Shown piece by piece: positions 1 to 8,843 of a DNA stretch of 64,000 nt. A program made the position numbers and the translations under genes. The notes below the pieces were generated by a model. That model did not search any database. It was not told where the DNA came from and saw nothing but the letters and a program-made list of their open reading frames with translations. The DNA comes from DASXUX01 sp036504595 (GTDB lineage: Bacteria; Planctomycetota; SZUA-567; H5-PLA8): NCBI GenBank assembly GCA_036504595.1, contig DASXUX010000067.1, forward strand, positions 186,001 to 250,000. The letters run 5' to 3'. Within the stretch, counting starts at the first letter, position 1. Each line of letters opens with the position of its first letter.

Positions 1-620
1 GAGACGGCGCCACAGTTGACCGGAACGATGGGGAAGTAACGGCGGTTGCTGTTGGCGTGGATGGCGCGTGCAACCAGTTCCTTGCCGGTGCCGCTCTCGC
101 CGAAAATGAGGACGGTGGAATCGGTTTTGGCAACACGCTCGACAAGCTCCATGACCTTTCGCATGGGCAAGCTGTCCCCGACGATCTTATCGACGGACAC
201 CAGTTCATCGATGGTCTCGCGCAATTGTTTATTTTCCGTCCGGAGGCGCCGCTGCTCCAACGCGCGAACCACGAGGTGGCTGAGTTCATCGGGGTCGATG
301 GGTTTGGTGACATAATCGAAGGCGCCCAGCTTCAAAGCCCGAATGGCCGTATCAACCGCAGCGAAAGCGGTGATCATGATCACCGCAACCCGTGCATCGA
401 TGCGCTTAAGGTGCTCCAGGAGCTCCATGCCGTCCATCCCCGGCATTCGGATATCGAGAAGAGCGACATCGTACGCCTGGTCTTGCATGGCCTTTAGTGC
501 TTCCGTGGCGTTCTCCGCTACCGTGACCTCATAGCCGTCTTTGCGAAACCAATTAAAGAGGGAGTCGCGGACAGAGAGTTCGTCGTCCACGATCAGGATG
601 CGTGCGGCTTTATTCTCCAT
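1..620 (-). CDS. NtrC-family sigma-54-dependent response regulator (partial, C-terminus beyond window)
   Basis: The 206 visible residues contain a receiver domain (about 1-120, with the IRMPGMDG stretch after the phospho-acceptor Asp) and the beginning of a sigma-54 AAA+ activator domain with Walker A GESGTGKE and the following NCGA. This is the classic NtrC/ZraR layout: a receiver phosphorylated by a partner kinase controls an ATPase that remodels sigma-54 RNA polymerase at -24/-12 promoters. The ATG is at 618-620. The gene lies just downstream of the haem-motif sensor kinase on the same strand with a 17-bp gap, so that kinase is its likely partner. The ATPase C-terminus and the Fis-type DNA-binding domain, if present, are outside the window. 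Confidence 0.93.
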   Translation of the reverse strand, partial: MENKAARILIVDDELSVRDSLFNWFRKDGYEVTVAENATEALKAMQDQAYDVALLDIRMPGMDGMELLEHLKRIDARVAVIMITAFAAVDTAIRALKLGAFDYVTKPIDPDELSHLVVRALEQRRLRTENKQLRETIDELVSVDKIVGDSLPMRKVMELVERVAKTDSTVLIFGESGTGKELVARAIHANSNRRYFPIVPVNCGAV

Positions 621-637
621 GGTGTTACATCGACTCC

Positions 638-2320
638 TTACTTGCTCTTCCGGTCGCCCCGCGGTGCTAACAGCGGTCCTGTATCCGCGTCCTTTGGGGC
701 TGTCTCTTCGCTGACCTTAGGATTCCGCGGCAGCCGAATCTCGAAGACCGTGCCCTGTCCCACTTGGGACGTGACGTGGACCTGTCCTCCGTGCCGCTCG
801 ACAATCCCATAGACCACGGCCAGCCCCAGACCGACGCCTTTTTGGTCTTCCTTAGTTGAGAAGAAGGGTTCGAAAATATGCGGCAGCACCTCAGGCGGAA
901 TGCCCGGGCCAGTATCCGCTACATCGATCTGAATATGGTCGGCCAGGCCGTGTAGACGCACCGACAGTTCCCGCTCGTTGCGGCCCAACCCGCTCATCGC
1001 TTCCGCGGCGTTGACAAACAGCGCAACCAAGGCCTGGTGCAACTCTTCGGCGTTCGCTGTGATCGTGCTCTGGCCATTCAGAAGCTCGCAATGGACGGTC
1101 ACTCCGCCCATCTCAAGGTGATGGCGCACCAGCACCAGGCTGCGGTTAACAACATCGTTGACGTCAACGGAATCCAGCGCGACCCGTGTCGGACGGGAAA
1201 AAAGCAGCAGGTTCTGGACGATGCCGCCGCAACGGCGGCACTCATCCTCGATGATGCGCAGATACTTGGACCACTCTTCGCGGATGTCTTTGTCGAGCGG
1301 TTGTTCCGCGAGTTCCCGCCGCACAAGCCGGGCGTAGGTGAGTATTCCGCTGATCGGATTGTTGATCTCATGGGCAACCGTGGCGGAGAGCTTTCCAAGA
1401 GATGCCATCTTTTCCATGTGGAGCACTTGCCGCTGGGCTCGGCTGAGTTCCTCGGTCTTGGCGACGACCTTCTTTTCAAGCTGCTGCGACCATTCGGTGA
1501 TTTCCCTTCTGGCGGCGCTCAGATCTGCAGCCATGTTGTTAAACGCTTCGGCCAGCCTCGCCAACTCGTGGCGACCTTGCGGCACGATACGGGTATCCAG
1601 ATCGCCGCCTGCAATCCGGCGGGTTCCTTCGGTTAGCTGTATGATGGGTCGGTGAACCAGGCGCTTGACGAAAAGCGCTGCCACCACGCCGACAATCAAG
1701 ATCAAAATGAGCGTAGTCCACAGGAATTGCCGCTTTGCTGTGCCAATGGACTCCTCGAGCGGAATCATCGACATCTCCACCTCGAGCACGCCCAACGCCG
1801 TTTGCCGTTTGGGGTGGGCATGACAGGACGCCGTGGCGCAAGAGTGTTCGTTCTTGATGACCGACAAGTGACGCAGAACCTCCTGCCCGTTGGCAACGCG
1901 GACGAGGTTCCGCCTGATAAGAGCGGTTGAGCTTCTTGACTCTCCAACGCAGTGGCAACTCTGGCAGGCCTCCGAGTCCTTCTTGACCTGCTGCCCAATC
2001 TCAGCCCGCTGGGCTGACATCACAATAGTACCTTCCAGGTCGTAGACACGAATGGAAGCCAACTCAGGCCCTTCGGCCAGCCGGTAAATTGTGGATTGCA
2101 CCTCATCTTTGCTGTTTAGCAGCATCCCATCGCGCGTCGCCCGCTTGATGAGCTCACTGTATCGCTCGATGTCTGCTTCGACAAAGCGGAGAAAATGATC
2201 CGTCGTCGAGCGAAAGCTGAATACCGCGTGGAGCGTAAGAACCACGCCCACGGCAAGGAAGAGCGGGATAAGAAGACGGACACTCAATGAATGCAGGAAC
2301 GGCGTCCGCTCCACGGTCAT
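638..2320 (-). CDS. Membrane sensor histidine kinase with periplasmic haem-type motifs
   Basis: The 560-residue protein has an N-terminal membrane segment (about 10-32), an extracytoplasmic sensor domain, a second membrane segment (about 200-222), HAMP, HisKA (phospho-acceptor His in VAHEINNP, about 317) and a HATPase domain with DTGPGIPP and GVGLGLAVV. The sensor domain carries CQSCH near 120 and CATASCH near 160, a CxxCH and a CX4CH motif that usually mark covalent c-type haem. A redox or gas-sensing role is therefore inferred. The ATG at 2320 is preferred over the upstream in-frame ATG because GGGAG sits directly before it and membrane topology starts right after. It is followed by the NtrC-type regulator and forms a two-component pair with it. 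Confidence 0.9.
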   Translation of the reverse strand: MTVERTPFLHSLSVRLLIPLFLAVGVVLTLHAVFSFRSTTDHFLRFVEADIERYSELIKRATRDGMLLNSKDEVQSTIYRLAEGPELASIRVYDLEGTIVMSAQRAEIGQQVKKDSEACQSCHCVGESRSSTALIRRNLVRVANGQEVLRHLSVIKNEHSCATASCHAHPKRQTALGVLEVEMSMIPLEESIGTAKRQFLWTTLILILIVGVVAALFVKRLVHRPIIQLTEGTRRIAGGDLDTRIVPQGRHELARLAEAFNNMAADLSAARREITEWSQQLEKKVVAKTEELSRAQRQVLHMEKMASLGKLSATVAHEINNPISGILTYARLVRRELAEQPLDKDIREEWSKYLRIIEDECRRCGGIVQNLLLFSRPTRVALDSVDVNDVVNRSLVLVRHHLEMGGVTVHCELLNGQSTITANAEELHQALVALFVNAAEAMSGLGRNERELSVRLHGLADHIQIDVADTGPGIPPEVLPHIFEPFFSTKEDQKGVGLGLAVVYGIVERHGGQVHVTSQVGQGTVFEIRLPRNPKVSEETAPKDADTGPLLAPRGDRKSK

Positions 2321-2472
2321 GGTTCTCTCCCGCTGGCAGGGAGCGTCTCCCGCGCTTCGCCAACAATTGAGGCGGGATGTTGAAGAAATCACGTTACGAC
2401 CAAACGGCCAAATTGCAACATCGCTCTCAGCACCTTGGGGAATGTGGACGTTATTGGGTGATTTTAGGCAGC

Positions 2473-2661
2473 CTATTCATCCACGTCGGCCCGCTTGCGC
2501 AGCAGTTCCGCCGGGCTGTCTGGCGAGCCCGTCAGATCCTTGGCCCACACCACGCGGATGTCGTTCCAGTCGAGCTGCGCCGACTTGAGCACGTCATCAA
2601 GCAAACCCACGTGCGGCCCGCCGGTACGCTCGGTGCGGGAGCCCTGGCGGCTGCGATCACG
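2473..2661 (-). pseudogene. Remnant resembling an ABC transporter substrate-binding protein
   Basis: In the gap between the two kinase genes an open stretch of 62 codons on the minus strand has no start codon in a sensible place, is preceded by an in-frame TAG and ends in TAG. It encodes a segment that includes GLLDDVLKSAQLDWNDI and then VVWAKDLTGSPDSPAELL. This resembles the GPHVDLLDRLL...YAKDLTG region of periplasmic substrate-binding proteins of ABC transporters. It is probably a decayed internal fragment. The assignment rests on remembered family patterns, so it is tentative. Confidence 0.35.
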
Positions 2662-2750
2662 CTAGGACGTTTGCATCAGCGCGTGACTGTTACGAGAGAT
2701 CATGAGTCGCTCGTTTTTTGTGCAGTTTCTTTGCGAAGCTGCGCGGCCGC

Positions 2751-5700
2751 TTAAACGCTTGCGAGCATCTCAGCCAGACGTTTCGCCAGTGCAGCCGGGC
2801 CGAACGGCTTGGCCAGAAACTTCACGTTTCCTTCGACCGCCCCATGGCGGACCACGGAGTCCGCGGCGTAGCCAGACACAAAGAGAACCTTCATAGTCGG
2901 CCGGGCTTGCCTCAGGCGTTCGGCCACTTCCGAGCCGTTCATTCCCGGCATGACCACATCCGTCACCAGAGCATCAATGGGGCCTGGGTGTTTTGTGGAG
3001 ACCTCCAAGGCGTCTTCGCCGTTTGTTGCCGTCAGCACCGCGTAGCCGCACTCCGTGAGCTTTTCGGCCATGAGGTCGCGCACATCGGCCTCATCTTCGA
3101 CCAGCAGTATTGTCTCGCCATGCCCCGGCACGGATGCTAGCGCACTCGATGACATCGGCGCGGCCTTCGCGGACTCCTGCGTCACCGGGAGATAAACCTT
3201 GAAAATAGTTCCGCGTCCGACCTCGCTGCTCACGGCAACGCTGCCGTCACTTTGCCGTATGATGCCGTACACCGTCGAAAGCCCCAGCCCGGTGCCCTTG
3301 CCAACCTCCTTAGTTGTGAAGAACGGCTCAAAGACGCGCGCCCTGACAGAGTCGTCCATGCCGCACCCGGTGTCGATTACCGCCATGACGACGTGCGGCC
3401 CGGCATTCAGGCCCTCGTGAAGCGACGCCTCGGCAGCGCTGAACTGCAAAGAGGCCGTCTGGATAATGATCTTGCCTCCCGTGGGCATCGCATCGCGCGC
3501 GTTGACCACCAGGTTCATGATGACTTGCTGCATGTGGACGGGGTCAGCCTTCACGCGGCCCAAGGCCGGAGCCAAGTCCAGGATCAGTTCGACATCCTCG
3601 CCAATCAGCCGGCGCAGCATCTTCTCCATCTCCTGAACAATGTTGTTCAGGTCGAGCGCTTGCGGCTGCATGATATCCTGGCGGCTGAACTGGAGGAGCT
3701 GCCGGGTCAGCGCCGCCGCCCTCTTGGCGGTCGTGCGGATCAAGTCCGCGTCCCGCTTGCCGCGCTCGGAGCCCTCCAGCGCTTCGCTCAAGAGATCCGC
3801 GCGTCCCAGGATGACCGTCAGCAGGTTATTGAAGTCGTGGGCGATGCCGCCCGCCAACCGGCCGACCGCTTCCATCTTCTGTGCCTGGCGGAATTGCTTT
3901 TCCAGTAATTTGTATTCGGTCAGGTCCGTACACATGATAAACAGCCCGGCGAAGCGTTTGTCAGCATCCAACGTCGGCGTGGTGGAGACCAACAGCGTCA
4001 CGACGGAGCCGTCCTTGCGGCAAAACCGGCGTTCGTAACGGCCGGCCATTCCTTGCGGCCCGCTTGTTAGCCGGCGCTTGTGGTCCGACAGTGCTTCCGG
4101 CGCAACCAGGTCTGTCATGGACCGGCCAACGATCTCAACCGGAGCATACCCCAGCATGTCCGCCATGCGCTGATTCACGTAAGTGATAAGGAAACGAGCA
4201 TCCATGCTCAGGATGCCTTCCTGCGCCGTCTCTACAATCTGCCGGAAGCGCTCTCGGGTGGCGCGCAGTTCGTCCTCCGCCCGCTTGCGGTCGGAGATAT
4301 TGCGGATGTTGCATTGGATCACTTTGCGTTGGTCCACGAGATAGACGTTGCTGACGAACTCTACCTCGATCCGCTGCCCGTCGCTGGTTTCCAACGGCAT
4401 GTCTTCGTAACGGATGTATTCCTTCTTCTGCAATTCCGTGAAGTTGACCTGATTAGCGAACAGATCCTTGAGGAATCCCAGTTCCCAGACCTTCTTTCCG
4501 AGAAATGCCTCGCGTGAAAAGCCCAGCAACGCGATCAAGAACGGATTCACATCCACAACCATGCCGGTTTCGGCGTCGAGGATCAGAATGCCGTCCTTCG
4601 CGGATTCGAAAAGCCGGCGATACCGGACCTCCGACGCTTTCAGCGCTGTCTCCGCCCGCTTGCGCTCGGTAATGTCGCGCGACCAGAGCACCATCTCCTG
4701 GGTCTTGCCATCAGGATCGAGGGTCGGCTGGCAGTGGGTGTCCAACCACATCCAGGAGCCGTTCTTGCACAGGGTTCGGTGTTCGATCCGAGTCCGTTCG
4801 CCGCGCAAGTTGGCTGCGCGCGCCGCCTCGATCGCCGGCAGGTCGTCCGGATGCACGCGCTCCTGCCAGGCGGTCGCCTGAATCTCTTGTGGCGTCCAGC
4901 CCGTGACGCGATAGTAAGACGGACTGACATAAACACGGCGTCCGTCCGCATGGTTGAGTGTCACGAAGTCCTCGGCGTTGTCCGCAAGCAGCCGGTATTG
5001 CGCCTCGCTCTCCCGCAGACGCTCCTGCCCCTGGCGGTGTGCGATGCCGATGGCCAGGCTGTCGGCCAGCCGCTCCAGCAGCGCGATCCGCTCGGGTGTG
5101 AAGCGGTTCTTGCGTTTGTCGTTCAGTTGCAGCAGGCCATAGGGGTCCGTTCCCACGCGCAAGGCCACAAGCGCGACGGACTCGTATCCTTCGCCGTTGC
5201 AGCGGTTGCGCGTGCGGGTTTGCCGGTCGGCCTCGGTGGTGCTGGCGAGCAACTCGGTGGTGCAATTGCTCCAGAAACTGCCCCGCGCCGTAAAGAAGGG
5301 CTTGGCCGGGTCGAACCGCCCGCACAACACATTGCCGCACATGCACTCCAGGATCGGATAGCCCGCGGAGTCGCGCACTGGCTTGCCGGCGGCGTCGCGC
5401 GCGCACAACGAATTTTCCGCCAGGACGAAGTCGGGCGGGAAGCCGCGCGTTTCGAAGTACGGGAAGTCGTCGCCATCGCGCAGCCGAATGCCGGCGGCTT
5501 CGCAATCGAAAGTCTCGTGGAGCAGCAACGTCACACTACGCATCAGTTCGTGGAGTCCCGTCGAGGCATTCAAGAGTTGGAGGAAACGGACGGTGATGTC
5601 GCGTTCCGCTTCCATGCGCTTGCGCACCGTAATGTCGCGAAAAAACGCGAAGTATCGTCCGCCTTCAATGTCGGGAATGTGCTTCACGCTGACCTCGACA

Positions 5701-6008
5701 TCGTAGACGCTGCCATCTTTGCGCCGATGCCGGGACTCGAAGCGGGCCGTCCCTGCGGCTTTAATACTCTCGATGTGGGCTGCGATCTCCGCAGGCGACT
5801 CCTTGGCCTCGAGTTGGGCAATGGTCAACGCCAGCAATTCCTGGCGGCTGTACCCGCTCATCCTGCAATATGCATCGTTGACATCCAGGATTCGGCCCTG
5901 CATGTCCGACGTCCAGTGGCCATCCATGGAGGTCTGGAGGATGGTCCGATGGCATCGCTCGCTTTCCAGCAGCGCCGCCATCGCACTGTCGTTCTTATCT
6001 CCGGTCAT
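2751..6008 (-). CDS. Multi-PAS/GAF hybrid sensor histidine kinase with C-terminal receiver
   Basis: The 1,085-residue soluble protein has, in order, a PAS/PAC domain, a GAF domain, three further PAS/PAC domains, HisKA (His in GIAHDFNNLL, about 723), HATPase (DTGCGMDD, GTGLGLSTVYG) and a receiver domain whose Asp lies in VTDVVMPGMNG (about 1018). The GAF domain contains an unusual cysteine cluster in CMCGNVLCGRF that could bind a metal or respond to redox, which is only inference. No membrane segment is visible, so it should sense a cytoplasmic cue and pass phosphate from its own receiver to an Hpt protein. The ATG at 6008 is preferred over a TTG at 6029, although neither has a strong Shine-Dalgarno sequence. 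Confidence 0.9.
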   Translation of the reverse strand: MTGDKNDSAMAALLESERCHRTILQTSMDGHWTSDMQGRILDVNDAYCRMSGYSRQELLALTIAQLEAKESPAEIAAHIESIKAAGTARFESRHRRKDGSVYDVEVSVKHIPDIEGGRYFAFFRDITVRKRMEAERDITVRFLQLLNASTGLHELMRSVTLLLHETFDCEAAGIRLRDGDDFPYFETRGFPPDFVLAENSLCARDAAGKPVRDSAGYPILECMCGNVLCGRFDPAKPFFTARGSFWSNCTTELLASTTEADRQTRTRNRCNGEGYESVALVALRVGTDPYGLLQLNDKRKNRFTPERIALLERLADSLAIGIAHRQGQERLRESEAQYRLLADNAEDFVTLNHADGRRVYVSPSYYRVTGWTPQEIQATAWQERVHPDDLPAIEAARAANLRGERTRIEHRTLCKNGSWMWLDTHCQPTLDPDGKTQEMVLWSRDITERKRAETALKASEVRYRRLFESAKDGILILDAETGMVVDVNPFLIALLGFSREAFLGKKVWELGFLKDLFANQVNFTELQKKEYIRYEDMPLETSDGQRIEVEFVSNVYLVDQRKVIQCNIRNISDRKRAEDELRATRERFRQIVETAQEGILSMDARFLITYVNQRMADMLGYAPVEIVGRSMTDLVAPEALSDHKRRLTSGPQGMAGRYERRFCRKDGSVVTLLVSTTPTLDADKRFAGLFIMCTDLTEYKLLEKQFRQAQKMEAVGRLAGGIAHDFNNLLTVILGRADLLSEALEGSERGKRDADLIRTTAKRAAALTRQLLQFSRQDIMQPQALDLNNIVQEMEKMLRRLIGEDVELILDLAPALGRVKADPVHMQQVIMNLVVNARDAMPTGGKIIIQTASLQFSAAEASLHEGLNAGPHVVMAVIDTGCGMDDSVRARVFEPFFTTKEVGKGTGLGLSTVYGIIRQSDGSVAVSSEVGRGTIFKVYLPVTQESAKAAPMSSSALASVPGHGETILLVEDEADVRDLMAEKLTECGYAVLTATNGEDALEVSTKHPGPIDALVTDVVMPGMNGSEVAERLRQARPTMKVLFVSGYAADSVVRHGAVEGNVKFLAKPFGPAALAKRLAEMLASV

Positions 6009-6133
6009 AAGGCGTGTTCTCGCAGGCAATCACATATTGCATTCATACATATAGATGGCACTGCCTTTGACCATCTGTACAATAGTGTACCTCCCAGAGC
6101 GTGCCTGCGACAAGGGAATCGCGAGAGAGCGCG

Positions 6134-6275
6134 AGCGGACGCCAGGGCTTTTCAAAAGTCGGTGGGGCGGGCGTCCCTGCCCGCCTCGTTGACGTTCCTC
6201 CCGGCGGGCAGGGACGCCCGCCCTACCTTTCTCTTTGCTGTCACGACGACTTTTGAAAAGCCCTGGAGCGGACGC
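6134..6275. mobile_element. MITE-like element with 20-bp perfect terminal inverted repeats and flanking direct repeat
   Basis: CCAGGGCTTTTCAAAAGTCG at 6142-6161 is the exact reverse complement of 6247-6266. The 125-bp element between these ends contains a second palindrome (GGGCGGGCGTCCCTGCCCGCC facing its inverse) and no gene. AGCGGACGC occurs at 6134-6142 and again at 6267-6275, directly abutting the ends, which looks like an 8-9 bp target-site duplication. This is the structure of a non-autonomous transposable element that would be mobilised by a transposase elsewhere in the genome. Confidence 0.8.
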
Positions 6276-6296
6276 ACTTTCAGAGCGGCCGAGTGG

Positions 6297-8486
6297 TTAC
6301 CGCACGGCGGCTCCGCGCGGTTCGCGCAGCCACTTCGGCCGCGAGTCGAAGTCATCGCGGCGCACGTTCGCCAGCACTTCCTCGATTGAGGTCGTCCCCT
6401 GTCGGGCCCGCTCCATCGCGTCCCAATACAGCGTCGTCATCCCGGCGTGCTCCACCGCCAGATGCTTCAGCGTATCGGCCGTCATTCCGCGCGTGGCCAG
6501 CGCTCCGCGTACCACATCGTCCATCACGAACAGTTCGTGCGTCCCCTGGCGGCCTTTGTATCCGGTGCCGCCGCAGGCTGGACAGCCGCGCGACCGATAC
6601 AGGTGCAGGTTCGCGTCGGGCTGAGCGCCGGTCATTGCCTTCTGCTCGGCGCTGGCAGCGTACTTCGTCTTGCAGCCTCGACACAGGCAGCGCAGCAGGC
6701 GTTGGGCGCAGATCATCACAATCGAGGAACTGACCAGGTGCGGTTCCACACCCATCTCGATGAGGCGGACGATGGTCGAAGCGGCATCGTTGGTGTGCAG
6801 CGTGGAAAGCAGCAGGTGGCCGGTCAGCGCCGCTTCGATGGCGGCGTCGGCCGTTTCGCGGTCTCGAATCTCGCCCACCAGAATGACATCCGGATCCTGC
6901 CGCAAGTAGCTGCGCAGCGCGCGGCCAAAGGTCAGCCCGATATCCGCGTGCACTTGCATTTGGTTGATCCCTTGCAGCGTGTACTCGATAGGATCTTCAA
7001 TCGTCTGGATGTTCAATTCGGGCTTCGCGATCTCTTTTAGCGCCGCGAACAGGCTCATAGACTTGCCCGACCCGGTGGGGCCGACGTGCAGAATCATGCC
7101 GTAGGGCGACGCGATCTTTTCCCTGTACAGGCGCAAGTTCCGCGGCGCGTATCCCAGCATCTCCAGCGACAGGGCGGAGCGCCGCTTATCGAGCAGGCGC
7201 AGGACGACTTTCTCACCGTGCATCATCGGGCTGGTGGCGACTCGCAGGTCCACGTCGTCCTTGTAGGCTACGCGGCCGTCTTGCGGTAAGCGCTTCTCGA
7301 TGATATCGAGCTGGCTCATGATCTTGATTCGAGCGACCAGCGGCAAACACAGGCGCTGCGGCCGCAAGCGTTTGACGATGCGCAAGTCGCCGTCGATGCG
7401 AAAGCGCACCACGACCTCATCTTCCCACGGCTCAATATGAATGTCCGAGGCACCCGCTTCGCAGGCGTCGTCGATAAGCTTGTTGACCAACATGATGATG
7501 GGCGCCGATTCCTCGGACGCGTCGCCGCTCAGTATCACCTCCGGTGAAACGTCGTACAGCCGGCCCAACTCCTTCTCCAACTCCGCCATATTGACGGGTG
7601 TGGGCGCGGGCAACGGGGCCTCTTTCGGCGCGCTACGCTCGGGCGGCGGGTTCTGAGAAGCGGAGTCCCTGAAGAGCGCGTCAATGCTATCCGGGTGAGT
7701 GACCAGCACCTGCGGCGGCTGGCCCGGATCGCCCAGGCTGTTCAGGTCGTCAAGCAACTGCCAGTCGAGCGGGTTGCAGACCACGAACTGGCGCAGGCCG
7801 TTGTCGTTCAACGGAATGACATGCCGCGCTCGGCAAAATGCCGTGGGCAGCACGCCCAACTCGACGTTTTGCCGGTCGAAGCGTGGCACATAGGGCCGTC
7901 CTGTATAGGCCGCCAGGTGCTTCGCCAGTACTTGCGCGTCGAGTCCCAGGTCGGTGGTGAGTGAGTAGATGCGGTCCGCGGTCAAGTTGCCGAAGCGCAC
8001 CCGTTCGGGCGCCGGCACGCGCAGCTCGTTGAAGACGAAGTCCAGGAATCCGCGAAGGTCGCTGGCGCGCGACGGCTTGCTGGTGCCCAGCAACTGCCAG
8101 TGTTCGCGCGCCAGCAGATGCTGCCGCACCGTCCGCAGCAGTTTCTCCTGCTGCACGGGCTTGACCAGATAGTTGACCGCCCCACACGCCAGCGCCAGGG
8201 CTTTGTCTTGCGTGGAGTCCAGCCCGGTGATGAAGACGACCGGGATCAGGGCTCGCTCTTTGTCGCTCTGTAACTGCCGGCAGAACTCGTAGCCGTTCAT
8301 GCCGGGCATCATGGCGTCCAGCAGGATCAGATCGGGCTTGCCGCTGTGGAGAACGGTTTGCGCCGCGGCGGCGCTATCGGCGACGACGACGTTGAGTCCG
8401 TCGTTCGATAGCCAACGCTGGGCCAGCGCCAGCCAATCGGCACTATCGTCCACGCACAGAATGAACGGCCGCGCGCGATCAACCAT
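6297..8486 (-). CDS. Receiver domain fused to GspE/PilB-type secretion or pilus ATPase
   Basis: The 729-residue protein starts with a receiver domain (ILCVDDS at the N-terminus, phospho-acceptor Asp in LILLDAMMPG near 56, and a KPVQQEK lysine). It continues with a GspE N-terminal-like domain (about 180-300) and a GspE/PilB ATPase: Walker A GPTGSGKS near 470, an Asp box with VGEIRD, a TLHTNDA His box, and a tetracysteine zinc knuckle (CLCRGC...CPACGGTGYKGRQG). GspE/PilB ATPases power type IV pili and type II secretion. The direct fusion to a receiver suggests that assembly is controlled by phosphorylation. The ATG overlaps the 3' end of the upstream Hpt gene by 8 bp, so the two are translationally coupled. 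Confidence 0.92.
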   Translation of the reverse strand: MVDRARPFILCVDDSADWLALAQRWLSNDGLNVVVADSAAAAQTVLHSGKPDLILLDAMMPGMNGYEFCRQLQSDKERALIPVVFITGLDSTQDKALALACGAVNYLVKPVQQEKLLRTVRQHLLAREHWQLLGTSKPSRASDLRGFLDFVFNELRVPAPERVRFGNLTADRIYSLTTDLGLDAQVLAKHLAAYTGRPYVPRFDRQNVELGVLPTAFCRARHVIPLNDNGLRQFVVCNPLDWQLLDDLNSLGDPGQPPQVLVTHPDSIDALFRDSASQNPPPERSAPKEAPLPAPTPVNMAELEKELGRLYDVSPEVILSGDASEESAPIIMLVNKLIDDACEAGASDIHIEPWEDEVVVRFRIDGDLRIVKRLRPQRLCLPLVARIKIMSQLDIIEKRLPQDGRVAYKDDVDLRVATSPMMHGEKVVLRLLDKRRSALSLEMLGYAPRNLRLYREKIASPYGMILHVGPTGSGKSMSLFAALKEIAKPELNIQTIEDPIEYTLQGINQMQVHADIGLTFGRALRSYLRQDPDVILVGEIRDRETADAAIEAALTGHLLLSTLHTNDAASTIVRLIEMGVEPHLVSSSIVMICAQRLLRCLCRGCKTKYAASAEQKAMTGAQPDANLHLYRSRGCPACGGTGYKGRQGTHELFVMDDVVRGALATRGMTADTLKHLAVEHAGMTTLYWDAMERARQGTTSIEEVLANVRRDDFDSRPKWLREPRGAAVR

Positions 8487-8805
8487 GGATCACCTCGATT
8501 CTGTTCAGGTATTTCGCGAGCTTGTCCGCGCAGGCGTTGATTGTCATGGCGTCCGCAGCCTTCGACGCGGCCTCCATGGCTCGGCCGATCTCGGTGATGA
8601 AATGAAAGCCAAAGGCGCTGCCGGTGCCGGCCATGTTGTGGGCCCAGGAACGAATCTGGCTGTAGTCGGCGGCCTGCAGTGCGTCAGGGATGGCCGCCAC
8701 TTCGCGACGGCGGCTGTCGAGAAATGCAGGCACCAGATCGGCAATATCGGCGCGCACGCGCACAGGAATACGAGTGTCGTCCGCCACGGGGTTTGAAGAT
8801 GTCAT
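8479..8805 (-). CDS. Hpt domain histidine phosphotransfer protein
   Basis: The 108-residue all-helical protein carries the Hpt signature AHNMAGTGSAFGF, with the phosphorylatable His followed by the small-residue loop, and a second helix ITEIGRAMEAAS. Hpt proteins shuttle phosphate between receiver domains. Here it lies between a hybrid kinase ending in two receivers and the receiver-GspE fusion, so it is the obvious relay link. The ATG at 8805 is preceded by AAGGAG; a longer reading frame upstream has no such site. The 3' end overlaps the next gene by 8 bp. Confidence 0.87.
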   Translation of the reverse strand: MTSSNPVADDTRIPVRVRADIADLVPAFLDSRRREVAAIPDALQAADYSQIRSWAHNMAGTGSAFGFHFITEIGRAMEAASKAADAMTINACADKLAKYLNRIEVIHG

Positions 8806-8843
8806 ACGCTCTCCTTTGTGCTCACGTTCCGCTGGGCCTGCGC

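Noticed and set aside
2718..6389. Several long plus-strand reading frames opposite the PAS/GAF hybrid kinase, up to 551 codons
   Set aside because: They are shadows of the high-GC kinase gene: amino-acid content is Arg/Pro/Ala-rich without domains, while the minus frame has full PAS, GAF, HisKA and receiver motifs.
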